Positions 46,657 through 55,961 are shown, counted from the first letter of the stretch. The stretch: DNA of 64,000 nt from an uncultured Candidatus Melainabacteria bacterium (GCA_947570135.1 CANOTP010000003.1:152197-216196); one strand, 5' to 3'. Translations and numbers: made by a program. The notes: generated by a model from the sequence alone, not told the origin.

Positions 46657-47379
46657 TTGATTAGGCTAAAATTTTTTGGGTTTACATTGGCTGAGGTTCT
46701 GGTTACTCTCGGAGTAATCGGTGTAGTTGCGGCAATGACTATTCCTTCTTTATTTACGCGTATTGAAGAGAAAGTTCTGATTAATAAATTGTTGGAAGTT
46801 AATTCTCAATTAGTCGAAGCTTCAAAGTTAATGGTAAATGAATATGGGCTTGTTAATACTTATAGTGATGACGAAGTTGAGCGCCGAGATTTGTTTTTTG
46901 AGTATTTGTCGAGGCATTTAAAACTGTCTGAGTGTACTTGGAAATCTTGTATGTCACAACCTTATGTTGCAGCATATAATAACCCTAGGGTTTGGAGATT
47001 TTATAATGACTCTTTTTATTTGCCAAACGGTGCTTTAATTTTTTATACGGCTACTTTTAACGAACCTTGTAATGTTTCTAAAGATTCTTCACGCGGAATC
47101 GGAAGTTGTGGTTTCTTTTTTGTGGATGTAAACGGTCGTCAAAAACCGAATACTTTTGGTATTGATACTTTTAAATTTCAAGTATATCCTGACGGAATTG
47201 TTGCAGCGGGCGGTCCAAAGTATAATTATTGGGCTAATGCGTTTTATGAATGTCTGCGTGGTGGTGCTGATTATCGTCAATCTGCCTGCTGTACCGGCTG
47301 GGTCATAAAAAATAAAAATATGGATTACAGAAGATGTCAGGATTTATCTTGGACAGGAAAATCAAAATGTACAAAGTAG
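46657..47379 (+). CDS. Prepilin-like protein, TTG start
   Basis: 240 residues from the TTG at 46657, chosen because AAAGGGGG ends 4 bases before it; an upstream in-frame TTG at 46630 has no ribosome site. MIRLKFFGFTLAEVLVTLGV gives a short basic leader, Gly before the cleavage point, Phe1 and Glu5, then a hydrophobic helix. The mature part has paired Cys residues and the family motif F-V-D-V-N-G-R-Q-K-P-N-T-F-G-I-D. It is the only prepilin-like gene here with neither a frame defect nor a doubled signal. Confidence 0.85.
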   Translation: MIRLKFFGFTLAEVLVTLGVIGVVAAMTIPSLFTRIEEKVLINKLLEVNSQLVEASKLMVNEYGLVNTYSDDEVERRDLFFEYLSRHLKLSECTWKSCMSQPYVAAYNNPRVWRFYNDSFYLPNGALIFYTATFNEPCNVSKDSSRGIGSCGFFFVDVNGRQKPNTFGIDTFKFQVYPDGIVAAGGPKYNYWANAFYECLRGGADYRQSACCTGWVIKNKNMDYRRCQDLSWTGKSKCTK

Positions 47380-47561
47380 AAGTATGAATGTTTAATTAAT
47401 AAAATGCACATTAGATATTGTTAATAAAAATTTACAAACATGGTAAAATACAGAATTTGTATGAGTTTTCCACAAAGGTTCCGTTCGCAGGTTGTGTTGT
47501 AATTTTAATAAAACAATCATAAATTTATTTGTTAAAAATGCTTAAAACCCGATAAAAACCG

Positions 47562-47584
47562 CTTGCAAACAAATATTTTGCAAG
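47562..47584 (+). promoter_or_regulatory. Hairpin in the leader of the ribosomal cluster
   Basis: CTTGCAAA and TTTGCAAG form a perfect 8-pair stem with a 7-base loop, 62 bases before infA. The 265-base gap 47380-47645 otherwise shows only AT-rich promoter-like sequence. The hairpin could be an autoregulatory leader element; no T run follows, so it is not a plain terminator. Confidence 0.4.
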
Positions 47585-47645
47585 TAAGATTAAAATAGGT
47601 TCACCATGTGTGACCTGATTTACAAAGCCGAAAAAGAGGAAAATA

Positions 47646-47861
47646 ATGGCAAAAGACGTAATAGAACTAGAAGGTACGATTATAGAATCCATGCCTAATG
47701 CGATGTTCAGAGTTAAATTGGAAAACGATCATGAAATTCTGGCACACATTTCAGGCAAAATCAGAAAAAATTTTATAAGAATTCTGCCGGGTGATAAGGT
47801 TAAAGTCGAAATGACACCGTATGACCTGTCAAGAGGAAGAATTACCTTCAGATTAAAGTAA
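47646..47861 (+). CDS. infA: Translation initiation factor IF-1
   Basis: 71 residues, a single OB fold: [20 protein letters not shown], then [22 protein letters not shown] and a basic end. It occupies the ribosomal A site during initiation. AAGAGGAAAATA precedes the ATG. It opens the ribosomal protein cluster. Confidence 0.97.
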   Translation: MAKDVIELEGTIIESMPNAMFRVKLENDHEILAHISGKIRKNFIRILPGDKVKVEMTPYDLSRGRITFRLK

Positions 47862-47908
47862 TTACACTACAAAATCTCACGTACAAATATTTTATAAAGG
47901 AAAAAACA

Positions 47909-48022
47909 ATGAAAGTAAGATCATCAGTAAAAAAAATGTGCGACAAATGCAAATGTATTAAAAGAAAGGGCAGAATTGCCGTAATTTGCGAAAACCCTAA
48001 GCACAAACAAAGACAAGGTTAG
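47909..48022 (+). CDS. rpmJ: 50S ribosomal protein L36
   Basis: 37 residues: [20 protein letters not shown] and a C-terminal part with [11 protein letters not shown]. The C-x-x-C ... C-x4-H zinc-ribbon form is complete. ATAAAGGA precedes the start. It lies between infA and rpsM, the usual place. Confidence 0.97.
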   Translation: MKVRSSVKKMCDKCKCIKRKGRIAVICENPKHKQRQG

Positions 48023-48130
48023 ATTTTGCGTAGAGTGGCGCGAACGTAAGTGAGCAAACTCGAAATAGCGCGGAGTAAATGAACGGAAATTTTATGAAAT
48101 AAAATGGAGTGAATGACTGCGAAGCGTGAA
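48023..48130. repeat. Dispersed intergenic repeat, divergent copy
   Basis: GATTTTGCGTAGAGTGGCGCG and later GCGAAGCGTGAAGCAATAATC follow the layout of the repeat at 48624, with extra AT-rich sequence between. The 236 bases between rpmJ and rpsM hold this copy and no gene apart from the ribosome site of rpsM. Confidence 0.45.
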
Positions 48131-48258
48131 GCAATAATCTAATACAATTTAGCAAGTAGTCTGAGTCAAAGACTTAAAATGGTGACTGGTGAGGAAGTAT
48201 TTAAGCCTCATATCCAAAAAAATCTAACAACCAAAGCCAAGAAAAGGAGAAAAGTAAA

Positions 48259-48624
48259 ATGGCAAGATTAGTAGGGGTAGATTTACCTCGTAACAAAAGA
48301 ATGGAAGTTGCATTAACTTACATTTTCGGTATAGGACCGACAAGAGCTAAGAAAATCTTAGCAGCAACAGGTATTTCACCTGACTTAAGAACAGATGATT
48401 TAACAGATGAAGATATTAAGTTACTACGTAACGAATTATCAAATTATCATATTGAAGGTGACTTGAGACGTGAAATCGCAATGAATATTAAACGTCTTCA
48501 AGAAATCGGCTCATTTAGAGGAATGCGTCACAAACGTAAACTTCCTTGCCGCGGTCAAAGAACAAAGACAAACGCAAGAACTCAACGCGGTAAGAAAACA
48601 GGACCTGTTTCTAAGAAGAAATAG
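48259..48624 (+). CDS. rpsM: 30S ribosomal protein S13
   Basis: 121 residues. The start [20 protein letters not shown], the helix-hairpin [15 protein letters not shown] and the basic end [20 protein letters not shown] are conserved. It contacts 16S rRNA in the head and tRNA. AAAGGAGAAAAG precedes the ATG. Confidence 0.98.
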   Translation: MARLVGVDLPRNKRMEVALTYIFGIGPTRAKKILAATGISPDLRTDDLTDEDIKLLRNELSNYHIEGDLRREIAMNIKRLQEIGSFRGMRHKRKLPCRGQRTKTNARTQRGKKTGPVSKKK

Positions 48625-48702
48625 CGGATTTTGCGTAGGGCGAAGGTGAACGAAGTGAGCCACAGTCCCGTAAGGCGCGAAGCAATCTTTGATTGCACAG
48701 GT
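48624..48702. repeat. Dispersed intergenic repeat inside the ribosomal cluster
   Basis: GCGGATTTTGCGTAGGGCG begins at the rpsM stop; it is the inverse of the repeat at 22872-23022. It runs on through GTAAGGCGCGAAGCAATC to TTTGATTGCACAGG. The last 24 bases (48678-48701) are an exact inverse of 54341-54364. Confidence 0.65.
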
Positions 48703-48745
48703 GGTGTAAAACAAAAACAAAAGTAACAATATAAAGGAAATAGAA

Positions 48746-49132
48746 ATGGCAAGACCACAAAAAACTAAGAAAAAAGAAAAGAAAAATGTATTGCAAGGGG
48801 TTGTACATATTCAATCAACTTTCAACAATACAATAGTAACTTCTACTGATACTCAAGGTAATGCTATTGCTTGGGCAACAGCAGGTGCTTCAGGTTTCAA
48901 AGGAGCTAGAAAAGGTACTCCGTTTGCAGCTCAATCAGCAGCTGAAATGGTAGCTAAAAAATCAATCGATCAAGGTATGAAAAAAGTTGAAGTTCATATC
49001 AAAGGACCTGGTTCAGGTAGAGAAACTGCAATCAGAGCAATCCAGGCTGCTGGTTTAGAAATTACATTAATTAAAGATGTAACTCCTATTCCTCACAATG
49101 GATGCCGTCCACCTAAGAAAAGACGTGTATAG
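48746..49132 (+). CDS. rpsK: 30S ribosomal protein S11
   Basis: 128 residues. [37 protein letters not shown] and the end [18 protein letters not shown] are diagnostic. It lies on the platform near the mRNA exit. AAAGGAAATAGAA precedes the ATG. Confidence 0.98.
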   Translation: MARPQKTKKKEKKNVLQGVVHIQSTFNNTIVTSTDTQGNAIAWATAGASGFKGARKGTPFAAQSAAEMVAKKSIDQGMKKVEVHIKGPGSGRETAIRAIQAAGLEITLIKDVTPIPHNGCRPPKKRRV

Positions 49133-49168
49133 TCACATCAGTCGATATTCGACAGATTTAGTAGTATC

Positions 49169-49214
49169 GCGGGGGCTTGTTCTAAGCCAAAAGAGCAAAC
49201 CACAGATGCCCCGC
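49169..49214 (+). promoter_or_regulatory. Hairpin upstream of rpsD, possible S4 leader
   Basis: GCGGGG (49169-49174) pairs with CCCCGC (49209-49214), and an inner TTGTTC pairs with GAGCAA around a 10-base loop. It sits in the 104-base rpsK-rpsD gap, 23 bases before rpsD. S4 controls its own synthesis in several bacteria by binding such a leader; this is only positional evidence. A small hairpin GTCGA/TCGAC lies at 49141. Confidence 0.4.
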
Positions 49215-49236
49215 ACAAGATAAAGGAGAAAATTAA

Positions 49237-49839
49237 ATGGCAAGATATACAGGACCAAATAATAAATTATTTAGAAATAAAAAAGTAAAAGATTTGTCAA
49301 ATAGAAAATTAACATCTTCTATGAGACAAACAGCTTCAGGTCAACACGGTGCAGTTAGAAAAAAACTTTCTGAATATGCTCTTCACTTGGCTGAAAAACA
49401 AAAAATCAGATTTACTTATTTAGTTAGCGAAAAACAATTCGTAAAATATTATAACGAAGCTGCAAGAAGAAAAGGCGTAACAGGTACTATCTTGTTACAA
49501 CTTCTTGAATCAAGATTAGACAACATCTTATTCAGAGCAGGTTTCGGTATCACTCGTAAACAAACAAGACAAATCGTTAACCACGGTCACGTTCTTGTTA
49601 ATGGTAAAAAAGTAGATATTCCTTCTTACTTAGTTAAAGCGGGTGACGTTGTTACAGTTAAATCAAAAAGCTCTAAATACTTAAATGATGTAATCGGAAT
49701 GATCGATATGGCTTGTGCTCCAGCTTGGATGACAATCGATAAAGAAGCATTGAAGATTACTTTCGACAGAATTCCTGAAAGAGAAGAATTAGATCCGGAA
49801 ATCAAGGAACAACTTGTAATCGAATATTATTCTAAGTAG
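49237..49839 (+). CDS. rpsD: 30S ribosomal protein S4
   Basis: 200 residues. Primary 16S binder and translational repressor. It has the N-terminal domain MARYTGPNNKLFRN and the S4 RNA-binding motif LESRLDNILFRAGFGITRKQ, then VNHGHVLVNGKKVDIPSYLV. The zinc-type N-terminal Cys residues are absent (C- form). It sits between rpsK and rpoA; cyanobacteria usually keep rpsD elsewhere. Confidence 0.98.
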   Translation: MARYTGPNNKLFRNKKVKDLSNRKLTSSMRQTASGQHGAVRKKLSEYALHLAEKQKIRFTYLVSEKQFVKYYNEAARRKGVTGTILLQLLESRLDNILFRAGFGITRKQTRQIVNHGHVLVNGKKVDIPSYLVKAGDVVTVKSKSSKYLNDVIGMIDMACAPAWMTIDKEALKITFDRIPEREELDPEIKEQLVIEYYSK

Positions 49840-49909
49840 GAATTGTAAGTAGTAAGCATTAGCTTATATAACTAGCAATTAAGTAGATTTTAACTAGGAG
49901 AATAAAAGA

Positions 49910-50881
49910 ATGGAATTAAAAATTAAATGTGTTAATACGGCAACCAGCTCTGACGGTTCGCAATACGGTAAGTTTGTAATCGAACCGTTAGAAAGAGGAT
50001 TCGGTACTACAATCGGTAACTCTTTAAGACGCGTATTATTATCAAGTCTTGAAGGTACAGCTGTAACAAGTGCAAGAATCGAAGGTATTACTCACGAATA
50101 TACAGCGATTCCTGGTGTTTTGGAAGACGTAATTGACGTTATGTTAAACTTGAAAGGTCTTGTTGTAAAAACAGACTCAAAAGAATCTCAACACTTAAGA
50201 ATTGATGTAGATAAACCGGGCCCTGTATTGGCAAGTGATATTCAATTACCTGCAGGTGTTAAAGTTGTTAACCCTGATTGGTTAATTTGTACAGTTGCTG
50301 ACGGCGGTTCATTCCACGCTGATGTTATTGTTGACACAGGAAAAGGTTATGTTCCTAACGATGTTCCAAGAGATGCTAAAGAAGCTTCTATTGATGTATT
50401 ACCGATTGATGCAACATTTATGCCTATCAAACGTGTAAGCTACAATGTAGAAAGCGCTCGTGTAGGGGATGCTTTAGACTTTGATAAATTAACTCTTGAA
50501 ATCTGGTCAAATGGCTCAATAGATGTTCAAAATGCATTAAGCCAAGCATCTAACTTACTTATCGAACACTTTATGCAAATCGCATCTATTACAGGACAAC
50601 CTGTAGCAGTTTCAGCTCCTCAAATTGAAGAATCATCAGATGAAGTTGAAGAAACTCCTTCTATGACAATTGAAGAATTGGAACTTTCAGTAAGAGCATA
50701 CAATTGTTTGAAAAGAGCAAGTATCAATTCAATGTCAGAATTGCTGAAAAAATCAGAACATGACTTATTAAATATCAAAAACTTCGGCAAAAAATCATCA
50801 GACGAAGTTATTGAAAGACTTCACCACTTCGGCTTAGACTTGGCTCCAAGTCCTGTTGAAGAAGAAGATATGATCGGATAA
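49910..50881 (+). CDS. rpoA: RNA polymerase subunit alpha
   Basis: 323 residues. The N-terminal assembly domain has FVIEPLERGFGTTIGNSLRR and VLLSSLEGTAVTSARIEG. A Glu-rich linker (residues about 235-260) joins the C-terminal DNA-binding domain, ELELSVRAYNCLKRASINSM with LLNIKNFGKKSSDEVIERL. AGGAGAATAAAAG precedes the ATG. Confidence 0.98.
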   Translation: MELKIKCVNTATSSDGSQYGKFVIEPLERGFGTTIGNSLRRVLLSSLEGTAVTSARIEGITHEYTAIPGVLEDVIDVMLNLKGLVVKTDSKESQHLRIDVDKPGPVLASDIQLPAGVKVVNPDWLICTVADGGSFHADVIVDTGKGYVPNDVPRDAKEASIDVLPIDATFMPIKRVSYNVESARVGDALDFDKLTLEIWSNGSIDVQNALSQASNLLIEHFMQIASITGQPVAVSAPQIEESSDEVEETPSMTIEELELSVRAYNCLKRASINSMSELLKKSEHDLLNIKNFGKKSSDEVIERLHHFGLDLAPSPVEEEDMIG

Positions 50882-50914
50882 CACAAAATAATAAATTAAG
50901 TAAAGGATACAAAA

Positions 50915-51343
50915 ATGAGACACCAAACAAAAAAACATACGCTTGGTAAAGCACAAGACCAAAGAAAGGCTTTGTTGCGTTCTTTAGCCACTGAACTTTT
51001 TGTACACGGTGAAATCACAACAACTATGGCCAGAGCAAAAGCTTTAAAACCATACGCAGAAAAGATTATCACTCTTGCAAAAAAAGGTGACCTTCACTCA
51101 ATTCGTCAAGCTGCAAGATATATTTACAACAAAGAAACAGGTAAATATATGGACTTGACTTCAGGTGAAGTATTTGAAGCTCCACAAGCTGATAAAAAAT
51201 TAGCATCACAAACAGTTTTAAGAAAATTGTTCGTGATTATCGGAAAACAATATTCTGATAGAAAAGGCGGATACACAAGAATTTACCACTTACCGCCAAG
51301 ACGTGGTGATGCTTCTGAAATGGCATTAATTCAATTGGTGTAA
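50915..51343 (+). CDS. rplQ: 50S ribosomal protein L17
   Basis: 142 residues. It starts RHQTKKHTLGKAQDQRKALL, and GGYTRIYHLPPRRGDASEMA near the end is diagnostic. It has an insert of about 15 residues around 75-95 (KETGKYMDLTSGEVFEAPQA) compared with the shortest family members. It lies at the peptide exit side of the 50S subunit. Confidence 0.97.
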   Translation: MRHQTKKHTLGKAQDQRKALLRSLATELFVHGEITTTMARAKALKPYAEKIITLAKKGDLHSIRQAARYIYNKETGKYMDLTSGEVFEAPQADKKLASQTVLRKLFVIIGKQYSDRKGGYTRIYHLPPRRGDASEMALIQLV

Positions 51344-51349
51344 TTTTAG

Positions 51350-52132
51350 ATGCGATACGCTTTAAAAGTTCAGTATATAGGCAAGAACTATTCAGGGAGC
51401 CAAATTCAAATGAAAAATGGCAAACAGTTAGAACTTCCGACTATACAGGGTGAACTTGAAAAAGCACTTAGAACATTGATATACGGAAAGCGGCTACCTG
51501 CCGCTTCCGAAAATAATAACCGACCGATACGTGCAGTATTTTCCGGCAGAACCGATAAAGGGGTAAACTCTTTGGGTCAGGTAGTTCATTTTGATACAGA
51601 TGAAACGATTGTTGCTTCAAAGTTTCTCTACCATATAAATGAAATCTTACCTGATGATATATCGGTTACGGACTTGGAAAAAGTTGATTCAAGGTTTCAT
51701 GCTCAAAAATCAGCAAAAAAACGCTTTTACAGGTTTGAATTTATAAACAGACGGTGTAAAAATGCTTTTGACGGAGATTTGATGAGGGTGAAATTCTCGA
51801 CAGATGAAGATAGGATGCAAAAATCTTTGAATTATCTGCTTGGGGAACACGATTTTTCAAGTTTTAAGAGTTCCGGGACGCTAAACCCAAGCACAATTTG
51901 CACGATATACGAGGCGAAAGTTTCAAGGTCAGGTGACAAGGTTATCATTGATATTGTAGGAAACAGGTTTTTATACAATATGGTGAGAACGATTGTCGGA
52001 ACCCTTTTAGAAATAGAAGGGCATAATTTAGATTCAGAGCACATGTTAAGGGTGCTGGAAGCTAAAGACCGCCGTAAGGCGGGAGCTACTGTTAGTCCTG
52101 AGGGATTAACTTTAATGAAAGTAATGTATTAA
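51350..52132 (+). CDS. truA: tRNA pseudouridine(38-40) synthase
   Basis: 260 residues. Catalytic Asp in G-R-T-D-K-G-V; other conserved parts are YDGxxY-like YIGKNYSGSQIQ, RFHAQKSAKKRFYRF and the end VSPEGLTLMKVMY. It modifies the tRNA anticodon stem. It sits between rplQ and rplM as in cyanobacteria. The start lies 6 bases after the rplQ stop and no strong ribosome site is present, so translation is probably coupled. Confidence 0.96.
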   Translation: MRYALKVQYIGKNYSGSQIQMKNGKQLELPTIQGELEKALRTLIYGKRLPAASENNNRPIRAVFSGRTDKGVNSLGQVVHFDTDETIVASKFLYHINEILPDDISVTDLEKVDSRFHAQKSAKKRFYRFEFINRRCKNAFDGDLMRVKFSTDEDRMQKSLNYLLGEHDFSSFKSSGTLNPSTICTIYEAKVSRSGDKVIIDIVGNRFLYNMVRTIVGTLLEIEGHNLDSEHMLRVLEAKDRRKAGATVSPEGLTLMKVMY

Positions 52133-52153
52133 AAAATATAATGGAGAAATGCA

Positions 52154-52591
52154 ATGAAAACATATTCAGCAAAACCTCTTGAAGTTGAAAGAAAATGGTA
52201 TGTAATCGATGCTGAAGGCGAAGTATTAGGTCGCTTGGCAGTACGTGTTGCAAACATTTTGAGAGGAAAAAATAAACCTGAATACACTCCGCACGTTGAT
52301 ACAGGCGATTTCGTAATTGTTATTAACGCAGCGAAAGTTAAAGTGACAGGTAAAAAAGAAACTGATAAGATTTATTTACACCACACAGGATATCCGGGTG
52401 GATTAAAATCAGCAAGTTTCAAGGAATTAATGGAAAAAGATCCAAGAATCGTTATTGAACATGCTGTACGCGGTATGTTACAACACAACACTTTAGGTGC
52501 TGAACAATTCAACAAATTGAAAGTTTATGCAGGTGCTGAACATCCGCATGCTGCACAAAAACCAATCGTGTTAGAAAAGGAGGCTAAATAA
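52154..52591 (+). CDS. rplM: 50S ribosomal protein L13
   Basis: 145 residues. Conserved parts include [51 protein letters not shown] and [27 protein letters not shown] precedes the ATG. Its stop overlaps the rpsI start by one base. Confidence 0.98.
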   Translation: MKTYSAKPLEVERKWYVIDAEGEVLGRLAVRVANILRGKNKPEYTPHVDTGDFVIVINAAKVKVTGKKETDKIYLHHTGYPGGLKSASFKELMEKDPRIVIEHAVRGMLQHNTLGAEQFNKLKVYAGAEHPHAAQKPIVLEKEAK

Positions 52592-52983
52592 TGGCAGATG
52601 AAATTAGAGCAACAGGCCGTAGAAAAACCTCTATCGCAGTTGTAAAATTGGTAAAAGGCAGCGGCAGAATTTTCGTTAACGGTAAAAAACTTTCTGATTA
52701 TATCGGAAACAGACCGGCAATTGAAATGTTAGTATATAGACCGCTTGTTTTAACTGAAACTCAAGAAAGATTTGATGTTAGAGTTAAAGCTGTAGGCGGC
52801 GGTGTTGTATCACAATGCGGCGCAATCCGTCACGGTATTTCAAGAGCGTTGGTAAAATCTAACGAAGAATTCAAAAATGTTCTAAAACTTGAAGGTCTAT
52901 TAACTCGTGACCCACGTGTTAAAGAACGTAAAAAATATGGTAGAAAAAGAGCTCGTAAGAGATTCCAATTCTCAAAACGTTAA
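52591..52983 (+). CDS. rpsI: 30S ribosomal protein S9
   Basis: 130 residues. [40 protein letters not shown] and the basic tail [17 protein letters not shown], whose last Arg reaches the P-site tRNA. AAGGAGG overlaps the end of rplM. Last gene of the cluster. Confidence 0.98.
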   Translation: MADEIRATGRRKTSIAVVKLVKGSGRIFVNGKKLSDYIGNRPAIEMLVYRPLVLTETQERFDVRVKAVGGGVVSQCGAIRHGISRALVKSNEEFKNVLKLEGLLTRDPRVKERKKYGRKRARKRFQFSKR

Positions 52984-53002
52984 TCTTTTACCAGAATATT
53001 TC

Positions 53003-53036
53003 AAAAAAGACCGGTTGTTTCAACCGGTCTTTTTTT
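53003..53036. terminator. Terminator after the ribosomal cluster
   Basis: AAAAAAGACCGGTTG and its perfect complement form a 15-pair stem with a 3-base loop and a T run. A runs and T runs flank both sides, so it also serves the convergent gene ending at 53038. Confidence 0.95.
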
Positions 53037-53037
53037 G

Positions 53038-54234
53038 TTAAGCTTTTGATTTATGTTCTGTTTTGAGTAATCCTCTTTGATAAAGTCCGTCAAGGATTCT
53101 GAAATTTAAGAGGTTTCTGTAGTCATACATTGCAGGAGTAAATGATGAAAGCGTTTTATCATGGGATTCTTTTAATTGTTTAGCTAGTTTTTTCGCTTTA
53201 TCCATATCTTTAATCAAGCCTGTTTTAATTCTGTCAGGCTGATAAATAGTCCAGGTTTCGTGAGGATAATATGTTGAACGACATTCGTTAGTGTTTTGGT
53301 TTATCAGCATTTCTTTAAACATATAATAATCCATGTCATAAAAATCTTGGTTTATTTTATATTCCCAAAGACCTTTCTTTTCGTAAGGAACCATTCGTTC
53401 AGGCATAACAACTTTTGGAGTTGGTTCATAATCTAATTTCATACGTTCTTCGACATGTCGTTTTGAGCCAATACCGACTATATGAATAGAATTACAAAAT
53501 TCTTCTAAAATTCCTAAATCTTCGGCATATTTTGACATTAAATCAAGGAAAGAAGTAACACCTTTTCCTGTATCAATGTAGTCTGTTATAACAGTTTTTT
53601 TGCCTGTTTCTTTCATGTGGTTAACGATAGTTTGCGGATCAGCTTTAATTCGTTTTAGGTATTTACGGTAGGCTGCTTCTTCTTTTGGCGTAGGGGCATA
53701 ACTATCTTTTCGTTTCATTTCTCCTGTGAATAAATCAGGCTGATACCAGTTTCTTGAAAAGGCTACAAATTTATAATCATCAATACCATCTTTCATCCAA
53801 AGAGCTGCATTTAGGAACCATTTTGGGCTTCTGCCAAGACAGATTATCGGATGATCTTTATATTTTGAGTAAATTTTTGCAGTTTCTAAAAAGTCATTCA
53901 TCAAATGTTCTGATTGAAGCGGCATTTCAAGATAATTTTTATCAAACATTTCGTTTACATTGAGCTTGTTATTAAAAAAGGTTGCATATCTTTTTCTAAA
54001 TCTTTTTTTAGTACTTTCACTCATAGCCATATATTCTTCGTAGTCAATATGAGGAACTGTTCTGTTTGGATCGAAAAATTCACCAAAGTGAATATTAGCA
54101 TTATAAGTATAATTTAGCGGAACTTTAGCATAAGATTGAGATTGTGTTGTTATTGGTGCCGCTTGGGGTTTGGGCTGTATATTTTGAGATTGGTAATTAG
54201 GTAATTGATAAGCTTGAATTTTTTGAATATGCAT
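53038..54234 (-). CDS. Phosphoribosyltransferase-like protein
   Basis: 398 residues. Residues 1-50 are Gln/Pro-rich and probably disordered, ending in NANIHFGEF. The core has two features of a type I phosphoribosyltransferase fold: DHPIICLGRSPKWFLNAALW before and TVITDYIDTGKGVTSFLDL after, the latter resembling the PRPP loop D-x-x-D-T-G-x-x. The acidic pair is D-Y rather than D-D or E-D. The C-terminal 150 residues are Tyr/Met/Lys-rich and unknown. It could bind a nucleotide or sugar phosphate rather than act as a classic transferase. Confidence 0.55.
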   Translation of the reverse strand: MHIQKIQAYQLPNYQSQNIQPKPQAAPITTQSQSYAKVPLNYTYNANIHFGEFFDPNRTVPHIDYEEYMAMSESTKKRFRKRYATFFNNKLNVNEMFDKNYLEMPLQSEHLMNDFLETAKIYSKYKDHPIICLGRSPKWFLNAALWMKDGIDDYKFVAFSRNWYQPDLFTGEMKRKDSYAPTPKEEAAYRKYLKRIKADPQTIVNHMKETGKKTVITDYIDTGKGVTSFLDLMSKYAEDLGILEEFCNSIHIVGIGSKRHVEERMKLDYEPTPKVVMPERMVPYEKKGLWEYKINQDFYDMDYYMFKEMLINQNTNECRSTYYPHETWTIYQPDRIKTGLIKDMDKAKKLAKQLKESHDKTLSSFTPAMYDYRNLLNFRILDGLYQRGLLKTEHKSKA

Positions 54235-54275
54235 AATTTGTCATCCTAAATTGTAATTTGTGTATATAATAAAAC

Positions 54276-54310
54276 CGCGCAAAACTTTTTTTGCTAAAAA
54301 GTTTTGCGCG
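54276..54310 (-). terminator. Perfect hairpin downstream of the M29 aminopeptidase gene
   Basis: CGCGCAAAACTTTTT and its complement form a 15-pair perfect stem with a TTGCT loop. Read on the minus strand it is followed by GGTTTTATT. It ends the aminopeptidase transcript after a 3' region of about 155 bases. Confidence 0.7.
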
Positions 54311-54340
54311 ATAATACTTACATCTGCTTCGTCTTTTCCG

Positions 54341-54364
54341 CCTGTGCAATCAAAGATTGCTTCG
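54341..54364. repeat. Dispersed repeat segment shared with 48678-48701
   Basis: CCTGTGCAATCAAAGATTGC plus TTCG, an exact 24-base inverse of the sequence between rpsM and rpsK. It contains the self-complementary core GCAATC-AAA-GATTGC. The rest of the 230-base gap 54235-54465 holds the terminator and no gene. Confidence 0.6.
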
Positions 54365-54465
54365 TTCCTTCCACTTAAGTTTCAGTCACAACGGCGGTAA
54401 TATTATGTTCCGCCCTCAGTTTGCCGACTAAGCGTCGCCAAATTCAGGCTTTACATCGGCTTCGC

Positions 54466-55572
54466 TTATATAATCATCTTACCGTTTTCGTAGATAAGTT
54501 TGCCGTCAGCGTAGATTTTGCCACCGTTTTTCATGTTTTTGATTAAGTCCCAGTGTAAGCCTGAAACGTTTTTCCCGCCTGTTTCAGGGTATGAAGCACC
54601 GACTGCCATGTGAATTGCTCCGCCGATTTTTTCGTCAAACAGGATATTGCCTGTGATTTCCTGAATTTCATCGTTTGTTCCGATAGCGATTTCACCTATG
54701 CCGTGAGAGCCTTCGTCCATGTTAATCATTGCGTTTAAGAACTCTTCGCCTTGTTCGGCTTCTGCTTTAACTACAAGTCCGTTTTCTATCCACAGATGAA
54801 CTCCTTTGGCACTATTTCCGCGATAGTTTTGCGGGTAATCAAAGTAGATTTCTCCGTTTATGCCGTCTTCGACAGGTGAGGTGAAGACTTCGCCGTCAGG
54901 GTAGTTGTTTAAGCCTGAGCAGCTAATCCATTTTCTGCCTTCTACGTTGAATTTTATATCTGTTTTTTCGCCTGTTATGTGTAATTCTTTTACTCCGTTT
55001 AAGTAATTTGCCCAAGCTGTTTGTTTTTCATCAAGTTCTTTTAATTTTGCTACAGGATCATCAAGATTTAAGTAGCAGGAATTAAATAGAAATTCTGAGT
55101 ATTCATCAAGTGACATTTTAGCCTCTTGAGCCAATGCGTAAGTCGGAACATCAGCGATAACCCATTTTGCTGTCCCGTCTGCTGAGCGTTTCATAAGCTT
55201 TTCTGACAGTTGTTTGGTAGCTTTTCCGCGGCGAGCAAGCTTTGTTAAATCCGCACGCGCCATGTTTTTGGTGTTTAATGGTGCGCCAAGCGAGATGAAT
55301 TTATCTACTGTTTCGTATTCAAGTTTTGTTATCGGATCGATGTAGTCAAGCTGTTCATCTGACGCGTTTTTAAGGAAAATTTCACCCAAATCGCCCAATG
55401 CTGTTCTTACAATCGGGTTTCCTCCGCGTTCTAAAACCCTTTTATAAATAGCTTTGACTAAGTCTTTTGCTTCAAAGCTTTCAGCTCTAATCATTACCAA
55501 ATCACCTTTTTGCACATCGGTTGAGTAATCAACCAAAACTTGTGCGTATTTGTCCCAAATTGTTTTTTGCAT
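54466..55572 (-). CDS. M29-family aminopeptidase
   Basis: 368 residues. A cytosolic metallo-aminopeptidase of the AmpS/aminopeptidase T type. The metal-binding residues are in NYPDGEVFTSPVED (Glu), GEIAIGTN (Glu) and IHMAVGASYPETGGKNVSGL, with H-W-D near the end. The N-terminal domain has YSTDVQKGDLVMIRAE. It releases N-terminal residues from peptides. An AGAGAGTTA ribosome site precedes the ATG. Confidence 0.93.
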   Translation of the reverse strand: MQKTIWDKYAQVLVDYSTDVQKGDLVMIRAESFEAKDLVKAIYKRVLERGGNPIVRTALGDLGEIFLKNASDEQLDYIDPITKLEYETVDKFISLGAPLNTKNMARADLTKLARRGKATKQLSEKLMKRSADGTAKWVIADVPTYALAQEAKMSLDEYSEFLFNSCYLNLDDPVAKLKELDEKQTAWANYLNGVKELHITGEKTDIKFNVEGRKWISCSGLNNYPDGEVFTSPVEDGINGEIYFDYPQNYRGNSAKGVHLWIENGLVVKAEAEQGEEFLNAMINMDEGSHGIGEIAIGTNDEIQEITGNILFDEKIGGAIHMAVGASYPETGGKNVSGLHWDLIKNMKNGGKIYADGKLIYENGKMII

Positions 55573-55628
55573 AATTAACTCTCTTTCTTTTTGAGAGTAT
55601 TTTATAATATTAAACGGTAAAAGTAAAG

Positions 55629-55961
55629 CTAGATATTAGCAGTTTCCTTTATTGAAATTATTATCCGATAGAATAATTCGGTTTCCTCTTCGGTTGCTTT
55701 TTTTATGATGTCAATAAGCTCAGTTTTCAATTCTTTTGTGGTTTTAAGATGTCCAAAATCAAACAAATCTTTGATTTCTACATTAAGGATATGAGCGATT
55801 TTTTCGATATTTTCTTCTTTTGGTAATTGGCAGCCGTTTTCAAGCTTACAAAGGTTAGTTGTTTCCATGCCGATTTTTTCTGCAAGCTGAGATTGCGTAA
55901 GTTTGTTACGTTTTCTTAACTCTTTTATTCTAAGCCCTAATAATTTGCTCAAATTCGCCAT
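55629..55961 (-). CDS. XRE-family regulator
   Basis: 110 residues. HTH domain LGLRIKELRKRNKLTQSQLA with recognition helix TTNLCKLENGCQLP, then IKDLFDFGHLKTTKELKTEL and a helical tail. Paralogue of the regulator at 37802 (shared L-F-D-F-x-H-L). AAAGG precedes the ATG. It is head-to-head with the prepilin gene at 56153. Confidence 0.9.
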   Translation of the reverse strand: MANLSKLLGLRIKELRKRNKLTQSQLAEKIGMETTNLCKLENGCQLPKEENIEKIAHILNVEIKDLFDFGHLKTTKELKTELIDIIKKATEEETELFYRIIISIKETANI

